From NCBI GenBank assembly GCA_963704825.1, contig CAVPHV010000023.1:1-60506 (forward strand): a DNA stretch of 60,506 nt, written 5' to 3'. Below, piece after piece: positions 8,861 through 18,338 of this stretch. A program made the translations under genes and the position numbers. This DNA comes from CAVPHV01 sp963704825. GTDB lineage: Bacteria; Actinomycetota; Acidimicrobiia; Spongiisociales; UBA5794. A model generated the notes under the pieces. The model had not been told where the DNA came from. It ran no database searches and was given only the letters and a program-made list of their open reading frames with translations. The stretch's first letter is position 1; every line of letters starts with the position of its first letter.

Positions 8861-9240
8861 ACGCTTCTCGTCTCGCAGAGCTTCATACCAGCAGTGAACG
8901 CACTTCTCCTTGACTCTCTGCTGTATCAGCCACGGCTTGTTGCGAGGATGCTCCCAGTGGTCGGACTCATCGGGGCACCCCTACTCATCGCCGCGTTTGT
9001 CGGCACCATGTTCGGTGCCTGGGATTCATCTTCTGCGCAGACCGCGATGGCCACAGTTCCAATAGCGGCGTGGGAGTTGTCGCTGGGCGTCTACCTGGTC
9101 GTCAAGGCTTCAAGCCCTCACCGATCACAGCCGGCATGCGGCATCACGACGACGACGGCCGTGGTGAGGGTCATCGTCCAGGACGCCTTCACAGGCGGAT
9201 GGGCCGCGGCACCTGGCATTGCGGCCCCGCAGCGACGTGA
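8861..9240 (+). pseudogene. DUF4386 membrane protein, C-terminal fragment with frameshift
   Basis: The frame from about 8861 reads SFIPAVNALLLDSLLYQPRL, then MLPVVGLIGAPLLIAAF and ATVPIAAWELSLGVYLVVK, the last two membrane helices of DUF4386 proteins. Near 9103 one base seems to be missing. Restoring it gives KGFKPSPITAG and an ending at TGA 9238-9240, matching the usual tail of the family. The N-terminal half is absent. It abuts the CASTOR/POLLUX stub, so one recombination event may have removed the ends of two genes. Confidence 0.6.
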
Positions 9241-9447
9241 CCGTTGCGGTGAGCGCATCCGACGCCGTTCCCGACACCGCTACCACCCAAAAGGGGCGCA
9301 GGCGGGGAAGAGAGGCTCCGACTGGCATTCATGCCGGAAATGCACGCCAGCCTTACCGTCTCGGTTTTTCCTCAGCTTCCCCTCAGGTAAGGCTGTGTAC
9401 TGTCAGCAGGTTGGGAGGGGGTCTTGCGTCTGAGGGGTGAGCGATCG

Positions 9448-10122
9448 ATGCGGTTGCTGGTGGTTGAAGACGAGCTGAAACTCGCCTCGTATCTCAAGCG
9501 GGGTCTAGAGGCCGACGGCCATGCGGTCGATGTCGCCGCCGACGGCGAGGAGGGGCTCTGGCTCGCCCGCAACCAACCCTACGACGTGATCGTGCTCGAC
9601 ATCATGCTGCCCAAACGCAACGGGTTCCAGGTGTGCGCCGATCTTCGCGGGGAGTCCAATTGGACGCCGATCTTGATGCTGACCGCCAAAGACGGGGAAT
9701 TCGATATCGCCGAAGCGCTCGACACCGGAGCCGACGACTACCTTACGAAACCGTTCTCCTTTGTCGTGTTGTCCGCCCGGATCAGGGCTCTCGCCAGGCG
9801 GGGAGCGCCGGAGCGGCCCACCGTGTTGGAGGTCGACGACCTCCGCCTCGACCCAGCCGCCCACACCGTCGAGCGGAGTGGATCCGAAATCAAGGTGACG
9901 GCCAAGGAGTTCTCACTGCTCGAATACCTGATGCGACATCCGGGGGAAGCGGTCAGGAAGACCGACATTCTCAACGCAGTGTGGGATTGGGATTTCGACG
10001 GGGATCCCAATGTGGTCGAGGTGTACGTCGGCTACCTGCGGAGGAAGATCGACGACCCATTCGGCCGAGAATCGATTGAAACCGTGCGCGGCGTCGGCTA
10101 TCGGCTGAGAGCCGATCGATGA
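9448..10122 (+). CDS. OmpR-family response regulator
   Basis: 224 residues. The receiver domain (1-118) has the acidic pocket EDE at 8-10, phosphoacceptor Asp51 in VIVLDIMLP, the conserved Thr/Ser in LMLTAKD and Lys in YLTKPF. A winged-helix DNA-binding domain (about 128-222) ends with VRGVGYRL. ATG 9448 is preferred over TTG 9424 because GAGGGGTGAG precedes it. The stop overlaps the kinase start by four bases (ATGA at 10119), so the pair is translationally coupled. The ligand or signal cannot be told from the sequence. Confidence 0.93.
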   Translation: MRLLVVEDELKLASYLKRGLEADGHAVDVAADGEEGLWLARNQPYDVIVLDIMLPKRNGFQVCADLRGESNWTPILMLTAKDGEFDIAEALDTGADDYLTKPFSFVVLSARIRALARRGAPERPTVLEVDDLRLDPAAHTVERSGSEIKVTAKEFSLLEYLMRHPGEAVRKTDILNAVWDWDFDGDPNVVEVYVGYLRRKIDDPFGRESIETVRGVGYRLRADR

Positions 10123-11546
10123 ACCTCCCCCGAGTGCCAATCCGGAGGCTTGGCGTCCGTGCCCGAACCACCATGATCGCCACGGCCGTGGTCGGCATCG
10201 TCCTCGCCGGCTCCGGTGCGCTACTGGTCGTGGCGACCAGATCGGCGTTGTTCCAGTCGGTCGAGACCACTGTGACCGCCCGAGTCGGCGACCTGATGTC
10301 TCAAGTGAACGATGGCGCCACCCCGCGACCCGTACCGTTGATCCGGGGGATCTCGGTGCAGATCGTGAGCGACGGCATAGTCATCTCTTCAACCGAGGAC
10401 ATCGAAGGCCAGCGTTCGATCGTCGATCTCGATGCAACCCCCGGTGCCGTGTCCACGATCCGGGTGCCTTCACTCGATGCAGGCGAGAACGAGGGTGAAG
10501 CACAAAGCGAAGATGGCGACGAAGGGCCGTTCCTGGTCGCGATCGGGGGCGTGAGCAACGACGGGAGGCAGTCGACAGTGCTGGCGGCCGCTTCGCTCGG
10601 CGCCGTGGAGAGCGCGACCCGGACCCTCGTACCGCTCCTGGCCCTCGGTATTCCGGCGATCACGTTCTTGGTGGGTCTGACGATCTGGCGTCTCACTCTG
10701 CGGGCTTTCCAACCGGTTGAGGCGATGGCTCGTCAGGCCGAGGCGATCTCCTTCAGCGATTTGCACCTCCGCGTGCCGGAACCGAACCCCGAAGACGAGA
10801 TACGACGGCTGGCTGTGGTACTCAACCGGATGCTCGAGCGCCTCGAGACGTCAGTTTCCCGCCAGCGCAGGTTCACGGCCGATGCTGGACACGAGCTGAA
10901 GAGCCCGGTCGCCGCCCTCCTCACCATGGCCGAGGTAGCGGAAGCGAACCCGCAGAGGTTTGATGTTGCCGAACTTGCCTCGGACGTTGCCGGCCAGAGC
11001 CGCCGGCTGGCCACACTCGTCGATGATCTGCTCGTCCTGGCCCGCTCCGACGAGCACCGCCTCGAGCTCAACCGCGAGTCATTCGACCTCACCGAAGTCA
11101 TCCGCGAGGAGATCGCCTCCGGTGGTCCATCGCCCGTCGCCGTAGACACGGGCAGACTGCAACCGGTAATCATCAATGCGGACCGCCGCAAGATCGGCCA
11201 GGTCGTACGTAACCTTCTCGACAACGCCGTCCGTCATGCCTCGCACACCGTGCGGATCGAAACCCACGCAACCGGCGGCGAGGCCGCCATATGCGTCTCC
11301 GACGACGGGCCCGGTATCCCTCCCGCTGACCGCGACAGGATCTTCGAACGGTTCGTCCGACTCGACGAAGCCCGATCCCGCGCGGCCGGCGGTACCGGAC
11401 TCGGGCTTTCCGTCGTCCGAAGTATCGTTGAGGCGCACCGTGGGCGGATCACCGTCGGTGGCGATCCCGACTTGGGTGGTGCCGTGATCACCGTGGTTCT
11501 ACCGATCGGCCGGGACGACGCTCCGGCGTCATCGTCGGCGTTGTGA
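10119..11546 (+). CDS. Two-component sensor histidine kinase
   Basis: 475 residues. One membrane helix lies near 18-40 and a second near 168-190, enclosing an extracytoplasmic sensor region with an acidic run (EGEAQSEDGDEG). A HAMP domain (about 190-245) is followed by the H-box RRFTADAGHELKSPVA with His258, an N-box NLLDNAVRHA and G-boxes DDGPGIP and GGTGLGLS. It is the cognate kinase of the response regulator that overlaps its start. A strong intrinsic terminator follows 64 bases after the stop. Confidence 0.93.
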   Translation: MNLPRVPIRRLGVRARTTMIATAVVGIVLAGSGALLVVATRSALFQSVETTVTARVGDLMSQVNDGATPRPVPLIRGISVQIVSDGIVISSTEDIEGQRSIVDLDATPGAVSTIRVPSLDAGENEGEAQSEDGDEGPFLVAIGGVSNDGRQSTVLAAASLGAVESATRTLVPLLALGIPAITFLVGLTIWRLTLRAFQPVEAMARQAEAISFSDLHLRVPEPNPEDEIRRLAVVLNRMLERLETSVSRQRRFTADAGHELKSPVAALLTMAEVAEANPQRFDVAELASDVAGQSRRLATLVDDLLVLARSDEHRLELNRESFDLTEVIREEIASGGPSPVAVDTGRLQPVIINADRRKIGQVVRNLLDNAVRHASHTVRIETHATGGEAAICVSDDGPGIPPADRDRIFERFVRLDEARSRAAGGTGLGLSVVRSIVEAHRGRITVGGDPDLGGAVITVVLPIGRDDAPASSSAL

Positions 11547-11609
11547 ATTGTGTCGGAGGGCGTTCGCAGCAGTCATCGAAGGCGACTGATTCAACGTCGA
11601 TGCGCGGGA

Positions 11610-11635
11610 GGGCCGGACCCAATCGGGTCCGGCCC
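11610..11635 (+). terminator. Rho-independent terminator of the two-component operon
   Basis: GGGCCGGACCC (11610-11620), loop AATC, GGGTCCGGCCC (11625-11635), then TCTTT. This is a perfect 11-bp GC-rich stem with a short T-rich tail, placed between the plus-strand kinase and the convergent gene at 11664-12128. Confidence 0.9.
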
Positions 11636-11663
11636 TCTTTGCCTGGGAGGCTAGTTGTGACGT

Positions 11664-12128
11664 TCAGCCGTTGTTTGTAGGTTCGGCATCCTCGTTGGCG
11701 TCGTCGGCGTCGGGGACCCCGTCGCCGTTGTTGCCGACTTCTTCGCCTTCGAACTGGTGGTCGATCCCGTCGACGGCCTCATCGCCGGCGCCTTCCGGTT
11801 CGCCGACCTCGTCCGTTTCGGCATCCTCGTTGGCGTCGTCGGCGTCGGGGATTCCATCGCCGTTGTTGCCGACTTCTTCGCCTTCGAACTGGTGGTCGAT
11901 CCCGTCGACGGCCTCATCGCCGGCACCCTCCACCTCGCCGGCCTCATCACCGACAGCCGTTCCTTGGTCGGGAGCCACGGAAGGCGTTTCCGTCTGCGTC
12001 TGGCCTACCGCCGGTGCCGTCGAGGCAGGCGAACTCACGGCCGCCGCGACACCCATCGTTCCGAGGGCGAGACCGATCGCCGCAGCGACGGTGTACAGCT
12101 TCTTGGTGGGTTTCTTCTCTGTTGACAT
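11664..12128 (-). CDS. Secreted acidic protein with TSP3-like Asp-rich repeats
   Basis: 154 residues. ATG 12128 has AGGAGGT about seven bases upstream. The N-terminus is a basic stretch (MSTEKKPTKKL) plus a hydrophobic helix (VAAAIGLALGTMGVAAAV), a signal peptide or anchor. The rest is strongly acidic and consists mainly of two copies of a 45-residue unit: GDEAVDGIDHQFEGEEVGNN, then GDGxPDADDANEDAE. The D-x-D-x-D-like spacing in NNGDGIPDADDANED resembles thrombospondin type-3 calcium-binding loops. A cell-surface calcium-binding or adhesive role is inference. It converges on the two-component operon. Confidence 0.7.
   Translation of the reverse strand: MSTEKKPTKKLYTVAAAIGLALGTMGVAAAVSSPASTAPAVGQTQTETPSVAPDQGTAVGDEAGEVEGAGDEAVDGIDHQFEGEEVGNNGDGIPDADDANEDAETDEVGEPEGAGDEAVDGIDHQFEGEEVGNNGDGVPDADDANEDAEPTNNG
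11683..11928. repeat. Two tandem 135-bp coding repeats
   Basis: Bases 11683-11793 and 11818-11928 are nearly identical, with the same frame and a period of 135 bp (45 codons) inside the acidic secreted-protein gene. The few differences are mostly synonymous (for example GGGACCCCGTC against GGGATTCCATC), which points to duplication followed by selection on the protein. Confidence 0.85.
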
Positions 12129-12579
12129 CGCATGACCTCCTGGATTCACCGATCTGTGTGGCCGGCTATGGGCACATCATGCGTTCTCGCACCTGTGGAG
12201 AAGCTGAGAGCACCTGAGACCCAGCTGAAGAGCCTGGTCCACATAGGCCGGCACCTCCTGGCTCTCGCTCCCAGTTGGGTACATCACGCAAGCTTTCGTG
12301 AGCGCAGCGTTGACGCTCCTCCGATTTGGGGCGGTCCGCTGTTGCGACTTCGCGGGTCTGGAGTGCTGTTGCCAGGCCGGCTAGGCAGGTGGCCAACCAG
12401 GTCAAGTGGGTGAGGAAGGCCGGTGTCAGCGGCCAATTGGCCGCGCCCTGGGGTCCGGGAACATGAGGTTGGATGCGCCACTCGGTTTTGCCTCGGATCA
12501 GTTCGTGACCGTCGAACGACGTCGGTTGTGGCCCGGTAGCCTTCCGTCCACTTTCCTCGGGTGCGAGAACGGAAGCTTC
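12129..12579. other. Intergenic stretch without a recognised gene
   Basis: This region separates the divergent acidic-protein and MFS genes and should hold their promoters. A minus-strand frame is open across it, but it has no start with a ribosome site, no family resemblance I can name, and continues into the MFS gene as a shadow. I see nothing else. Confidence 0.4.
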
Positions 12580-13824
12580 ATGACCAACAATGCGGAGGTG
12601 CGCGGCCCCGGCTTGGCGTTGACGGTGGTGCCGCTCTTCCTCGCCCTCGCGCTCCTCATGGTCGGAAGCGCCCTGGTTGGCTCTCTGCTCGGGGTACGAG
12701 CGGACATCGAGGGGTTTTCCACCATTGTCACCGGCGTTGTGATGGCCATGTATTACGGGGGGTTCCTGCTCGGATCGCTCACGATTCCTCGCTGGATTGC
12801 GAGGGTCGGCCACATTCGGGTCTTTGCCGGTCTCGCGGCGCTCGCTGCGGCAACCGCGCTCAGCTACTCGCTCTTCGTCAGTCCGGTCACCTGGGGAGTG
12901 CTGCGCTTCATTGCGGGACTCTGCATGTCGGGGTTGTATGTGACGGTTGAGAGTTGGCTGAACACCCGGGCGACGAATCACACCCGGGGACGGCTGCTGT
13001 CCATCTACATGGTGGTGGTGACGCTCGGGCTCGCCCTCGGGGAGCTTCTGCTCGGTCTCGCCGATCCAATCGATCCGACCCTGTTCATCCTCGCCGGGAT
13101 TCTCATCGCCCTTGCTGTGGTGCCACTGGCGCTGATGAAGGTCCCGGCACCGGACGGGATTACCCCGGTCCGGTTCTCAGTTGGAGCCCTGACACGGACG
13201 GCCCCGCTTGGTGTGCTTGCGGTGGGAGTCTCCGGGGCGGCCGGGGGAGCGATCTTCGCCCTGGGGCCCTACTACGCAACCAGGATCGGCATGGAGCCGG
13301 GCCGAGTCGGGGTCTTCATGGCGGCTTCACTCGTGGGTGCGCTGGTGACGCAGTATCCGCTGGGCCATCTCTCCGATCTACTCCCCCGCAGGCGCGTGAT
13401 CCTCGCCGTGGCCGTCGCGGCGGTACTCGTCGCCACCGCCGGGACTTTGGTCGATCCCGACAGCGCCTGGTTGTTCGTGGTGATTGCCGCCTACGGGAGC
13501 CTGGCGTTTCCGATGTACTCGCTCGCCGTGTCACTCATCAACGATCTCCTGCCCAAGCACAAGCTCGTGGCGGCTGCCGGTGGCATCATCTTCGTGTACG
13601 GCGTTGGATCGATCTTCGGCCCGCTGGCGACGTCGGTTGTCATGGCCGCAGTCGGCCCGGTCGGGTTCCTTTGGGCCCTCGCCGCGTTCTTTGTTCCCTT
13701 GGCTTTGTACGCGCTGGTGCGGATCTTCACTGCAGTACGTCCGGCTCAGGGACGCTTCATCAGTCTGCCGCCGCGGTCGTCGACCGCCGCGCCGGTACTG
13801 GCCGACGAGAACGCTGCGGAGTAA
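12580..13824 (+). CDS. MFS transporter, YcaD-like
   Basis: 414 residues with twelve hydrophobic segments. The order and motifs fit the YcaD-type branch of the major facilitator superfamily: GVVMAMYYGGFLLGSLTIPR in the first half, then RFIAGLCMSGLYVTVESWLN and GHLSDLLPRRRV in the second, the usual MFS loop signature between helices 8 and 9. ATG 12580 is used because it begins just before the first helix; the Shine-Dalgarno is weak. The substrate is unknown. The gene stands alone. Confidence 0.85.
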   Translation: MTNNAEVRGPGLALTVVPLFLALALLMVGSALVGSLLGVRADIEGFSTIVTGVVMAMYYGGFLLGSLTIPRWIARVGHIRVFAGLAALAAATALSYSLFVSPVTWGVLRFIAGLCMSGLYVTVESWLNTRATNHTRGRLLSIYMVVVTLGLALGELLLGLADPIDPTLFILAGILIALAVVPLALMKVPAPDGITPVRFSVGALTRTAPLGVLAVGVSGAAGGAIFALGPYYATRIGMEPGRVGVFMAASLVGALVTQYPLGHLSDLLPRRRVILAVAVAAVLVATAGTLVDPDSAWLFVVIAAYGSLAFPMYSLAVSLINDLLPKHKLVAAAGGIIFVYGVGSIFGPLATSVVMAAVGPVGFLWALAAFFVPLALYALVRIFTAVRPAQGRFISLPPRSSTAAPVLADENAAE

Positions 13825-14100
13825 TCCCAGCGTGGCCGGCCTTCTGTGGTGGAGTGCGGGTCATCAATCGTCCAGGTGTGATGGCCGGCTGCGGAGTGCG
13901 CCCAGACAAGAGCGCATGTTGTCGATTCTGATCCGGCCCTCTAAGGCGTGACGTCCGGTACGGACAGGCAAACTCCAGAGTGCCTCCTCGCTGGGATCCA
14001 GCATGAGGACCGCGGCGACGGCAGCAGTGGGAAGTACGGAGCCGAATCCCGGTGCCGCTTGCGATGTTGATGCCCGGTTGGGTGTTTGACCCAGCCGGCG

Positions 14101-14538
14101 TCATCCACCTGCCAACGTCATCTCGAGTCCTTGGATGAGCTGGTCTCGCTCGGTATCGCTGAGCCGCGCCGATGGGTGGATCCACGTGTAGTAGACCGGC
14201 GGCATCTCGCCCTCTCGCACGACTTCGATGATCTCGTCGCTGTCGTCGGTACCGGGTCCCCAGTTGGAGAAATTGAGTCTCTCGCGACCCTCTTCCACGT
14301 CGCGCTGGGTCAACCAGGAGATCGGGGCGACATACGTGTACCAAGGCCAGTCGGTCTCGTGGCTGTGACAGTCATAGCAGGCGCGCTGCGCCAGGTCGCG
14401 GGTAGCCGTCGTGTCCCACGCCGGTTCTGTGACCACCGGCGGATTGTCGTGGGCCCGTCCGTAGGGGACGAATTGGATGATGAGCAGGACCCCGAGCAGG
14501 CCAATGAGGCTCCACATCAACCATCTTCGCCAGCGCAT
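14101..14538 (-). CDS. Haem-binding domain protein (Haem_bd), CxxCH
   Basis: 145 residues. ATG 14538 has AGGAGG about eight bases upstream. Residues 5-25 form a membrane anchor or uncleaved signal (LMWSLIGLLGVLLIIQFVPYG). The outer part carries the haem attachment motif in ACYDCHSHETDWPWYTYVAP and an ISWLTQRDVEEGRERLNFSNW segment that defines the family. The methionine in EGEMPPVYYTW is a possible sixth ligand. Such proteins are thought to act in extracytoplasmic electron transfer. No cytochrome maturation genes are in the window. It is divergent from kup. Confidence 0.85.
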   Translation of the reverse strand: MRWRRWLMWSLIGLLGVLLIIQFVPYGRAHDNPPVVTEPAWDTTATRDLAQRACYDCHSHETDWPWYTYVAPISWLTQRDVEEGRERLNFSNWGPGTDDSDEIIEVVREGEMPPVYYTWIHPSARLSDTERDQLIQGLEMTLAGG

Positions 14539-14875
14539 ATCCAAGCCTCCTCTCGGGCGGTTGCGATATTCGCTAAGCGTTTCGACATACTGAATGCTAC
14601 CGCCGCCACGGCGGCGCCCGGCTCGAGCCGGTCCCGCCACACTGGGTGTCTCTGTGGCCGATGATCTCGCGTCGACGGCCGCGCTCACCGCGCCGATGCA
14701 CCCACGGCGGGTGGCGGTACCCGATTGCCTATCCGACGGTGATGTTGCGCTGCCTGGAAGGCATGTCCACGTTCGTGGTGTATGACCGGACGGGCGGTGC
14801 GACAGAGCAATCCACCGTAGACTGGCGAGAACGACGGGCCGACGTTCGGTTGCGCCGGGATGAGCGTGGGTGCGA
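14539..14875. other. Divergent promoter region between the haem protein gene and kup
   Basis: No gene is supported here. The stretch must carry promoters for both neighbours. I looked for a ydaO-type c-di-AMP riboswitch, known upstream of some potassium transporter genes, and did not recognise its conserved blocks. Confidence 0.35.
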
Positions 14876-16768
14876 ATGCCAAGACATGACACGGCGAGCC
14901 TGAAACGCCCGGCCTATCTGGCGGCGATGTCGCTCGGTGCACTCGGTGTCGTCTACGGTGACATCGGAACCAGCCCCTTGTATGCGCTGCGCGAATCGTT
15001 CGAGAGCCAGGGCGTGGCGGTGGTCGACGAGAACATCCTTGGGGTCCTCTCGCTGGTGTTCTGGTCGCTACTGATCGTGATTTCGGTCAAGTACCTGACC
15101 GTGGTCATGCGGGCCGACAATGACGGCGAGGGCGGGATCCTTGCGCTCACCGCGCTCATCCTGCCTCCGCGTGGTTCAGTCGCAAGTCGTAGCAAGCGGG
15201 CCCTCATCATGCTTGGTCTCTTCGGCACCGCGCTGCTCTTCGGCGACGGCATGATCACGCCTGCAATATCGGTGCTCTCAGCGGTTGAGGGCATCGAGGT
15301 GGCGACACCGGCTCTCACGCACTACGTCGTACCGGCCGCCGTCGTGATCCTGCTCGGCTTGTTCGTGATCCAGCGGCACGGCACCGGGGCGGTCGGGCGA
15401 GTCTTTGGGCCGGTGATGGTGATCTGGTTCTCGACCCTGGCGATCTTGGGCCTCCCCCATATCGTCGAATCCCCAAGGGTTCTGGCGGCGATCGATCCGA
15501 GACACGCGTTCCAGTTCTTCGCGAACAACGGATGGACGGGGTTCCTGGCACTCGGCTCGGTGTTCCTCGTGGTCACCGGTAGCGAGGCGCTCTACGCCGA
15601 CATGGGGCATTTTGGGAGAAGGCCGATCGAGACGTCGTGGTACGTGGTGGTCTTTCCAGCCCTGTTGTTGACATACTTCGGCCAGGGAGCATTTCTCCTC
15701 GGGAATCCCGAGGGTATCGCCAACCCCTTCTATCTCATGGCGCCCGATTGGGCTGTGTGGCCTCTGGTCGTCGCGGCGACCGGCGCGACGATCGTCGCCT
15801 CGCAGGCGCTCATTTCCGGGGCATTCTCGCTCACCATGCAAGCCATTCACCTGGGCTATCTCCCTCGCATGCGGATCATCCATACCTCAGCGACCGAACC
15901 GGGACAGGTTTATGTCCCTGCCATGAATTGGGCCCTCATGGCGGCGGCCGTGGGACTCGTCGTCGGATTCCGATCGTCGAGCAATCTCGCCGGCGCCTAC
16001 GGCGTCGCCGTTGCGACCACCATGGTGATCACGACGGTGCTGATTCATGCGGTGATGCGCGCACGTTGGGGTTGGTCGCCTGCGGTTTCCGCAATGGTCG
16101 CCGGGGGGTTTCTAGTGGTCGACCTTGCCTATTTTGGCGCCAATCTCTTCAAGATCCCGGACGGTGGATGGTTCCCGTTGCTGATAGGCCTTGGCATCTT
16201 CACCCTCATGACCACCTGGAAGAAGGGCCGGCAACTGCTCGTCGCCGCGTTGCGACGCGACGATTTGCCGCTCGAGAAGTTCGTCGGCGCCGTCGCCAAG
16301 AGCAGCCCCGTTCGGGTACCCGGCACGGCGGTGTACATGTTCTCCCAGGTCGGCACTACGCCACCCGCCATGCTCGCCAATCTCAGACACAACGCGGTCC
16401 TCCACGAGCAGCTAGTCGTGCTGTCCGTGACGACGATCGATGTGCCGCGGGTGCCGGCGTCCGCACGCTCGAACGTGTCGGATCTGGGACTGGGCTTCTT
16501 TCAGGTCGTGCTCACCTACGGGTTCATGGAGGCGCCCGACGTGCCCAAGGCCCTCTCGGCTATCACCCGCCGCGGGTTCGGTATCGACTCCAGTGACACG
16601 GTGTACGTCCTTGGTCGCGAGACGGTGTTGGCGACGGCGCTTCCGGGCATGGCCATCTGGCGGGAGAAGATCTTCTCGCTCATGGCGCGCAACGCCACCA
16701 ACGCAGCTCGACATTTCCGCCTGCCGTCGGATCGTGTGCTGGAGATCGGAGTGAGGGTTGAGATCTGA
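14876..16768 (+). CDS. kup: Kup-family potassium uptake protein
   Basis: 630 residues, the normal length for Kup/HAK/KT proteins, which import K+ with H+. The N-terminal signature MSLGALGVVYGDIGTSPLYAL and the GEGGILALTALILP block are intact. About twelve membrane helices span residues 15-445, followed by a cytoplasmic C-terminal domain (SSPVRVPGTAVYMF). The ATG at 14876 is chosen over a GTG two codons earlier. The gene opens a series of ion transport genes that continues to 27.8 kb. Confidence 0.95.
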   Translation: MPRHDTASLKRPAYLAAMSLGALGVVYGDIGTSPLYALRESFESQGVAVVDENILGVLSLVFWSLLIVISVKYLTVVMRADNDGEGGILALTALILPPRGSVASRSKRALIMLGLFGTALLFGDGMITPAISVLSAVEGIEVATPALTHYVVPAAVVILLGLFVIQRHGTGAVGRVFGPVMVIWFSTLAILGLPHIVESPRVLAAIDPRHAFQFFANNGWTGFLALGSVFLVVTGSEALYADMGHFGRRPIETSWYVVVFPALLLTYFGQGAFLLGNPEGIANPFYLMAPDWAVWPLVVAATGATIVASQALISGAFSLTMQAIHLGYLPRMRIIHTSATEPGQVYVPAMNWALMAAAVGLVVGFRSSSNLAGAYGVAVATTMVITTVLIHAVMRARWGWSPAVSAMVAGGFLVVDLAYFGANLFKIPDGGWFPLLIGLGIFTLMTTWKKGRQLLVAALRRDDLPLEKFVGAVAKSSPVRVPGTAVYMFSQVGTTPPAMLANLRHNAVLHEQLVVLSVTTIDVPRVPASARSNVSDLGLGFFQVVLTYGFMEAPDVPKALSAITRRGFGIDSSDTVYVLGRETVLATALPGMAIWREKIFSLMARNATNAARHFRLPSDRVLEIGVRVEI

Positions 16769-16845
16769 CCGCCTGCCCAAGGTGGGGGGCAGAACGTAGG
16801 GCGCCTCAACCGCGACATGCGGCGGTGGGGTGCCACAATGGCGGA

Positions 16846-17820
16846 GTGATTGTCGACTGTGCCGTATACGCTGAGGGGCGTCGCAAGAGTGGGTCGCTCC
16901 CCATCCTTCGCTCCCGAGCCACCGCCGCCGAGTTGGGCGGCTACGTCTGGCTCGGCCTCTATGAGCCCACCGAGGATGAGTTTGCGGATGCCACCGCCGA
17001 GTTCGACTTTCATGAGATGGCCGTTGAAGACGCGCTCGTTGCGCACCAGCGCCCGAAGCTCGACCTGTATGACGACTCGATCCTGACCGTCCTGAAGACG
17101 GCCAGGTACCTCGACGACAAAGAGGAGGTCGACTTCGGGGAGATTCTCATTCTGCTCGGGACTTCCTTCATCGTGGTCGTCCGCCACGGAGCAGCATCTC
17201 CGCTCACGGCAGTGCGGCACAGACTCGAGGCCGACCCGGCCCTCCTCAACCTTGGCCCATCGACCGTCCTCTACGGCATTCTCGACGCCGTCGTCGACGG
17301 GTACATCCCCGTTGTCGAGGGCCTCGACAAGGACATCAGCGAACTGGAGAAGGAGGTGTTCTCCGCAGACCACCGGGCGAACTCCGCCGAACGAATCTAC
17401 TTCCTCAAACGCGAGGTCCTCGAGTTCCAGCAGGCCGTCAACTCTCTGGTCGATCCGATCGACCGATTGGCCAGGGGGCACCACAGCTACATCAACGAGA
17501 ACCTGTCGGAATACCTGCGCGACGTCCACGACCATCTCTTGCGCATCGCTCAAGAGGTCGCTTCGTTCCGTGAGCTGCTCACGAGCATCCTCGACGCAAA
17601 CCTCGCCCAGGTCGGCGTGCGGCAGAACGAAGACATGCGCCGCATCTCGGCGTGGGTGGCCGTGGCGGCGGTTCCGACCCTGATCGCCGGCATCTTCGGT
17701 ATGAACTTCGTCCGGATTCCGGGTTCCACCGAACCGTGGGGCTTCGGCGCAGTACTTGCCGTCATGGTTGTGATCGCCGTGGTCCTCTACCGCGCGTTCC
17801 GGCGAAGCGGCTGGCTCTGA
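16846..17820 (+). CDS. corA: CorA-family magnesium/cobalt transporter
   Basis: 324 residues. A large soluble N-terminal domain (1-260) with long helices is followed by two C-terminal membrane helices. The CorA signature appears as IFGMNF at the end of the first helix, and the loop IPGSTEPWGF carries acidic residues. GTG 16846 gives the usual actinobacterial start (IVDCAVY..GRR); an upstream in-frame GTG at 16825 would add seven residues. It lies 77 bases after kup on the same strand and may be co-transcribed. Confidence 0.93.
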   Translation: MIVDCAVYAEGRRKSGSLPILRSRATAAELGGYVWLGLYEPTEDEFADATAEFDFHEMAVEDALVAHQRPKLDLYDDSILTVLKTARYLDDKEEVDFGEILILLGTSFIVVVRHGAASPLTAVRHRLEADPALLNLGPSTVLYGILDAVVDGYIPVVEGLDKDISELEKEVFSADHRANSAERIYFLKREVLEFQQAVNSLVDPIDRLARGHHSYINENLSEYLRDVHDHLLRIAQEVASFRELLTSILDANLAQVGVRQNEDMRRISAWVAVAAVPTLIAGIFGMNFVRIPGSTEPWGFGAVLAVMVVIAVVLYRAFRRSGWL

Positions 17821-17922
17821 CAAGCGGGGCTTCACCTGCTCTGCGATGGGATAGCGTCTGGTGGCACTTCCATTGGGCGAGGGTCGGTGGCTGGATGCTG
17901 CACGGTGAGCGATACTGGAGGC

Positions 17923-18270
17923 ATGCGACGACGCAGGCGCAGGTCCGCGATTCCTTTCGGCTACTTCCGGTTGTTCACCTTCGGTAGTGATGAGGAACTG
18001 GTGGCCGCCTTCGGATCGCTCGAGGATGCGGAACGGGTCTGGCGATCAGTTCACGACGAGTTCCTCGCCCGGTGGCGGTTGTGGGGAATGCCCGAGGCGT
18101 GGTGGCGCTTCGAGCCGGCCGTACCCGAAGGCCTCCGCCGCGGGCCGGATGCCATCATCACCGAGAACGACGCCCGCGAGTGGGATGCCATCGAGGGAGC
18201 TCGGCGAAGGTATCTGCGCAGCCTCGGCCTTGACCCGAAGCGGACGTGGGAATCGATCAATTCCGGGTGA
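17923..18270 (+). CDS. Hypothetical protein, 115 aa
   Basis: ATG 17923 follows TGGAGG closely. The protein opens with an Arg-rich MRRRRRRS run, then FGYFRLFTFGSDEELVAAFG, SLEDAERVWRSVHDEFLARW and an Arg/Trp-rich C-terminal half (WGMPEAWWRFEP, GARRRYLRSLGLDP). No signal peptide, membrane helix or catalytic motif is visible. The basic start could bind nucleic acid, which is a guess. It stands between corA and the convergent M23 peptidase gene. Confidence 0.55.
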   Translation: MRRRRRRSAIPFGYFRLFTFGSDEELVAAFGSLEDAERVWRSVHDEFLARWRLWGMPEAWWRFEPAVPEGLRRGPDAIITENDAREWDAIEGARRRYLRSLGLDPKRTWESINSG

Positions 18271-18338
18271 TTCTCAGCTGCAGAGATCCAGGGTGGGTAG
18301 CCCGGATCGCTCGTCCGACAGCCGTCCGGGTCGCCGGG

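Noticed and set aside
13840..14040. Minus-strand open frame containing LDPSEEALWSLPVRTGRHAL
   Set aside because: It looks protein-like but has no start with a ribosome site and no family I recognise; too weak to list as a gene.
16516..17835. A 439-codon minus-strand frame across corA and the end of kup
   Set aside because: It runs antisense to two well-supported transporter genes and resembles no protein family.
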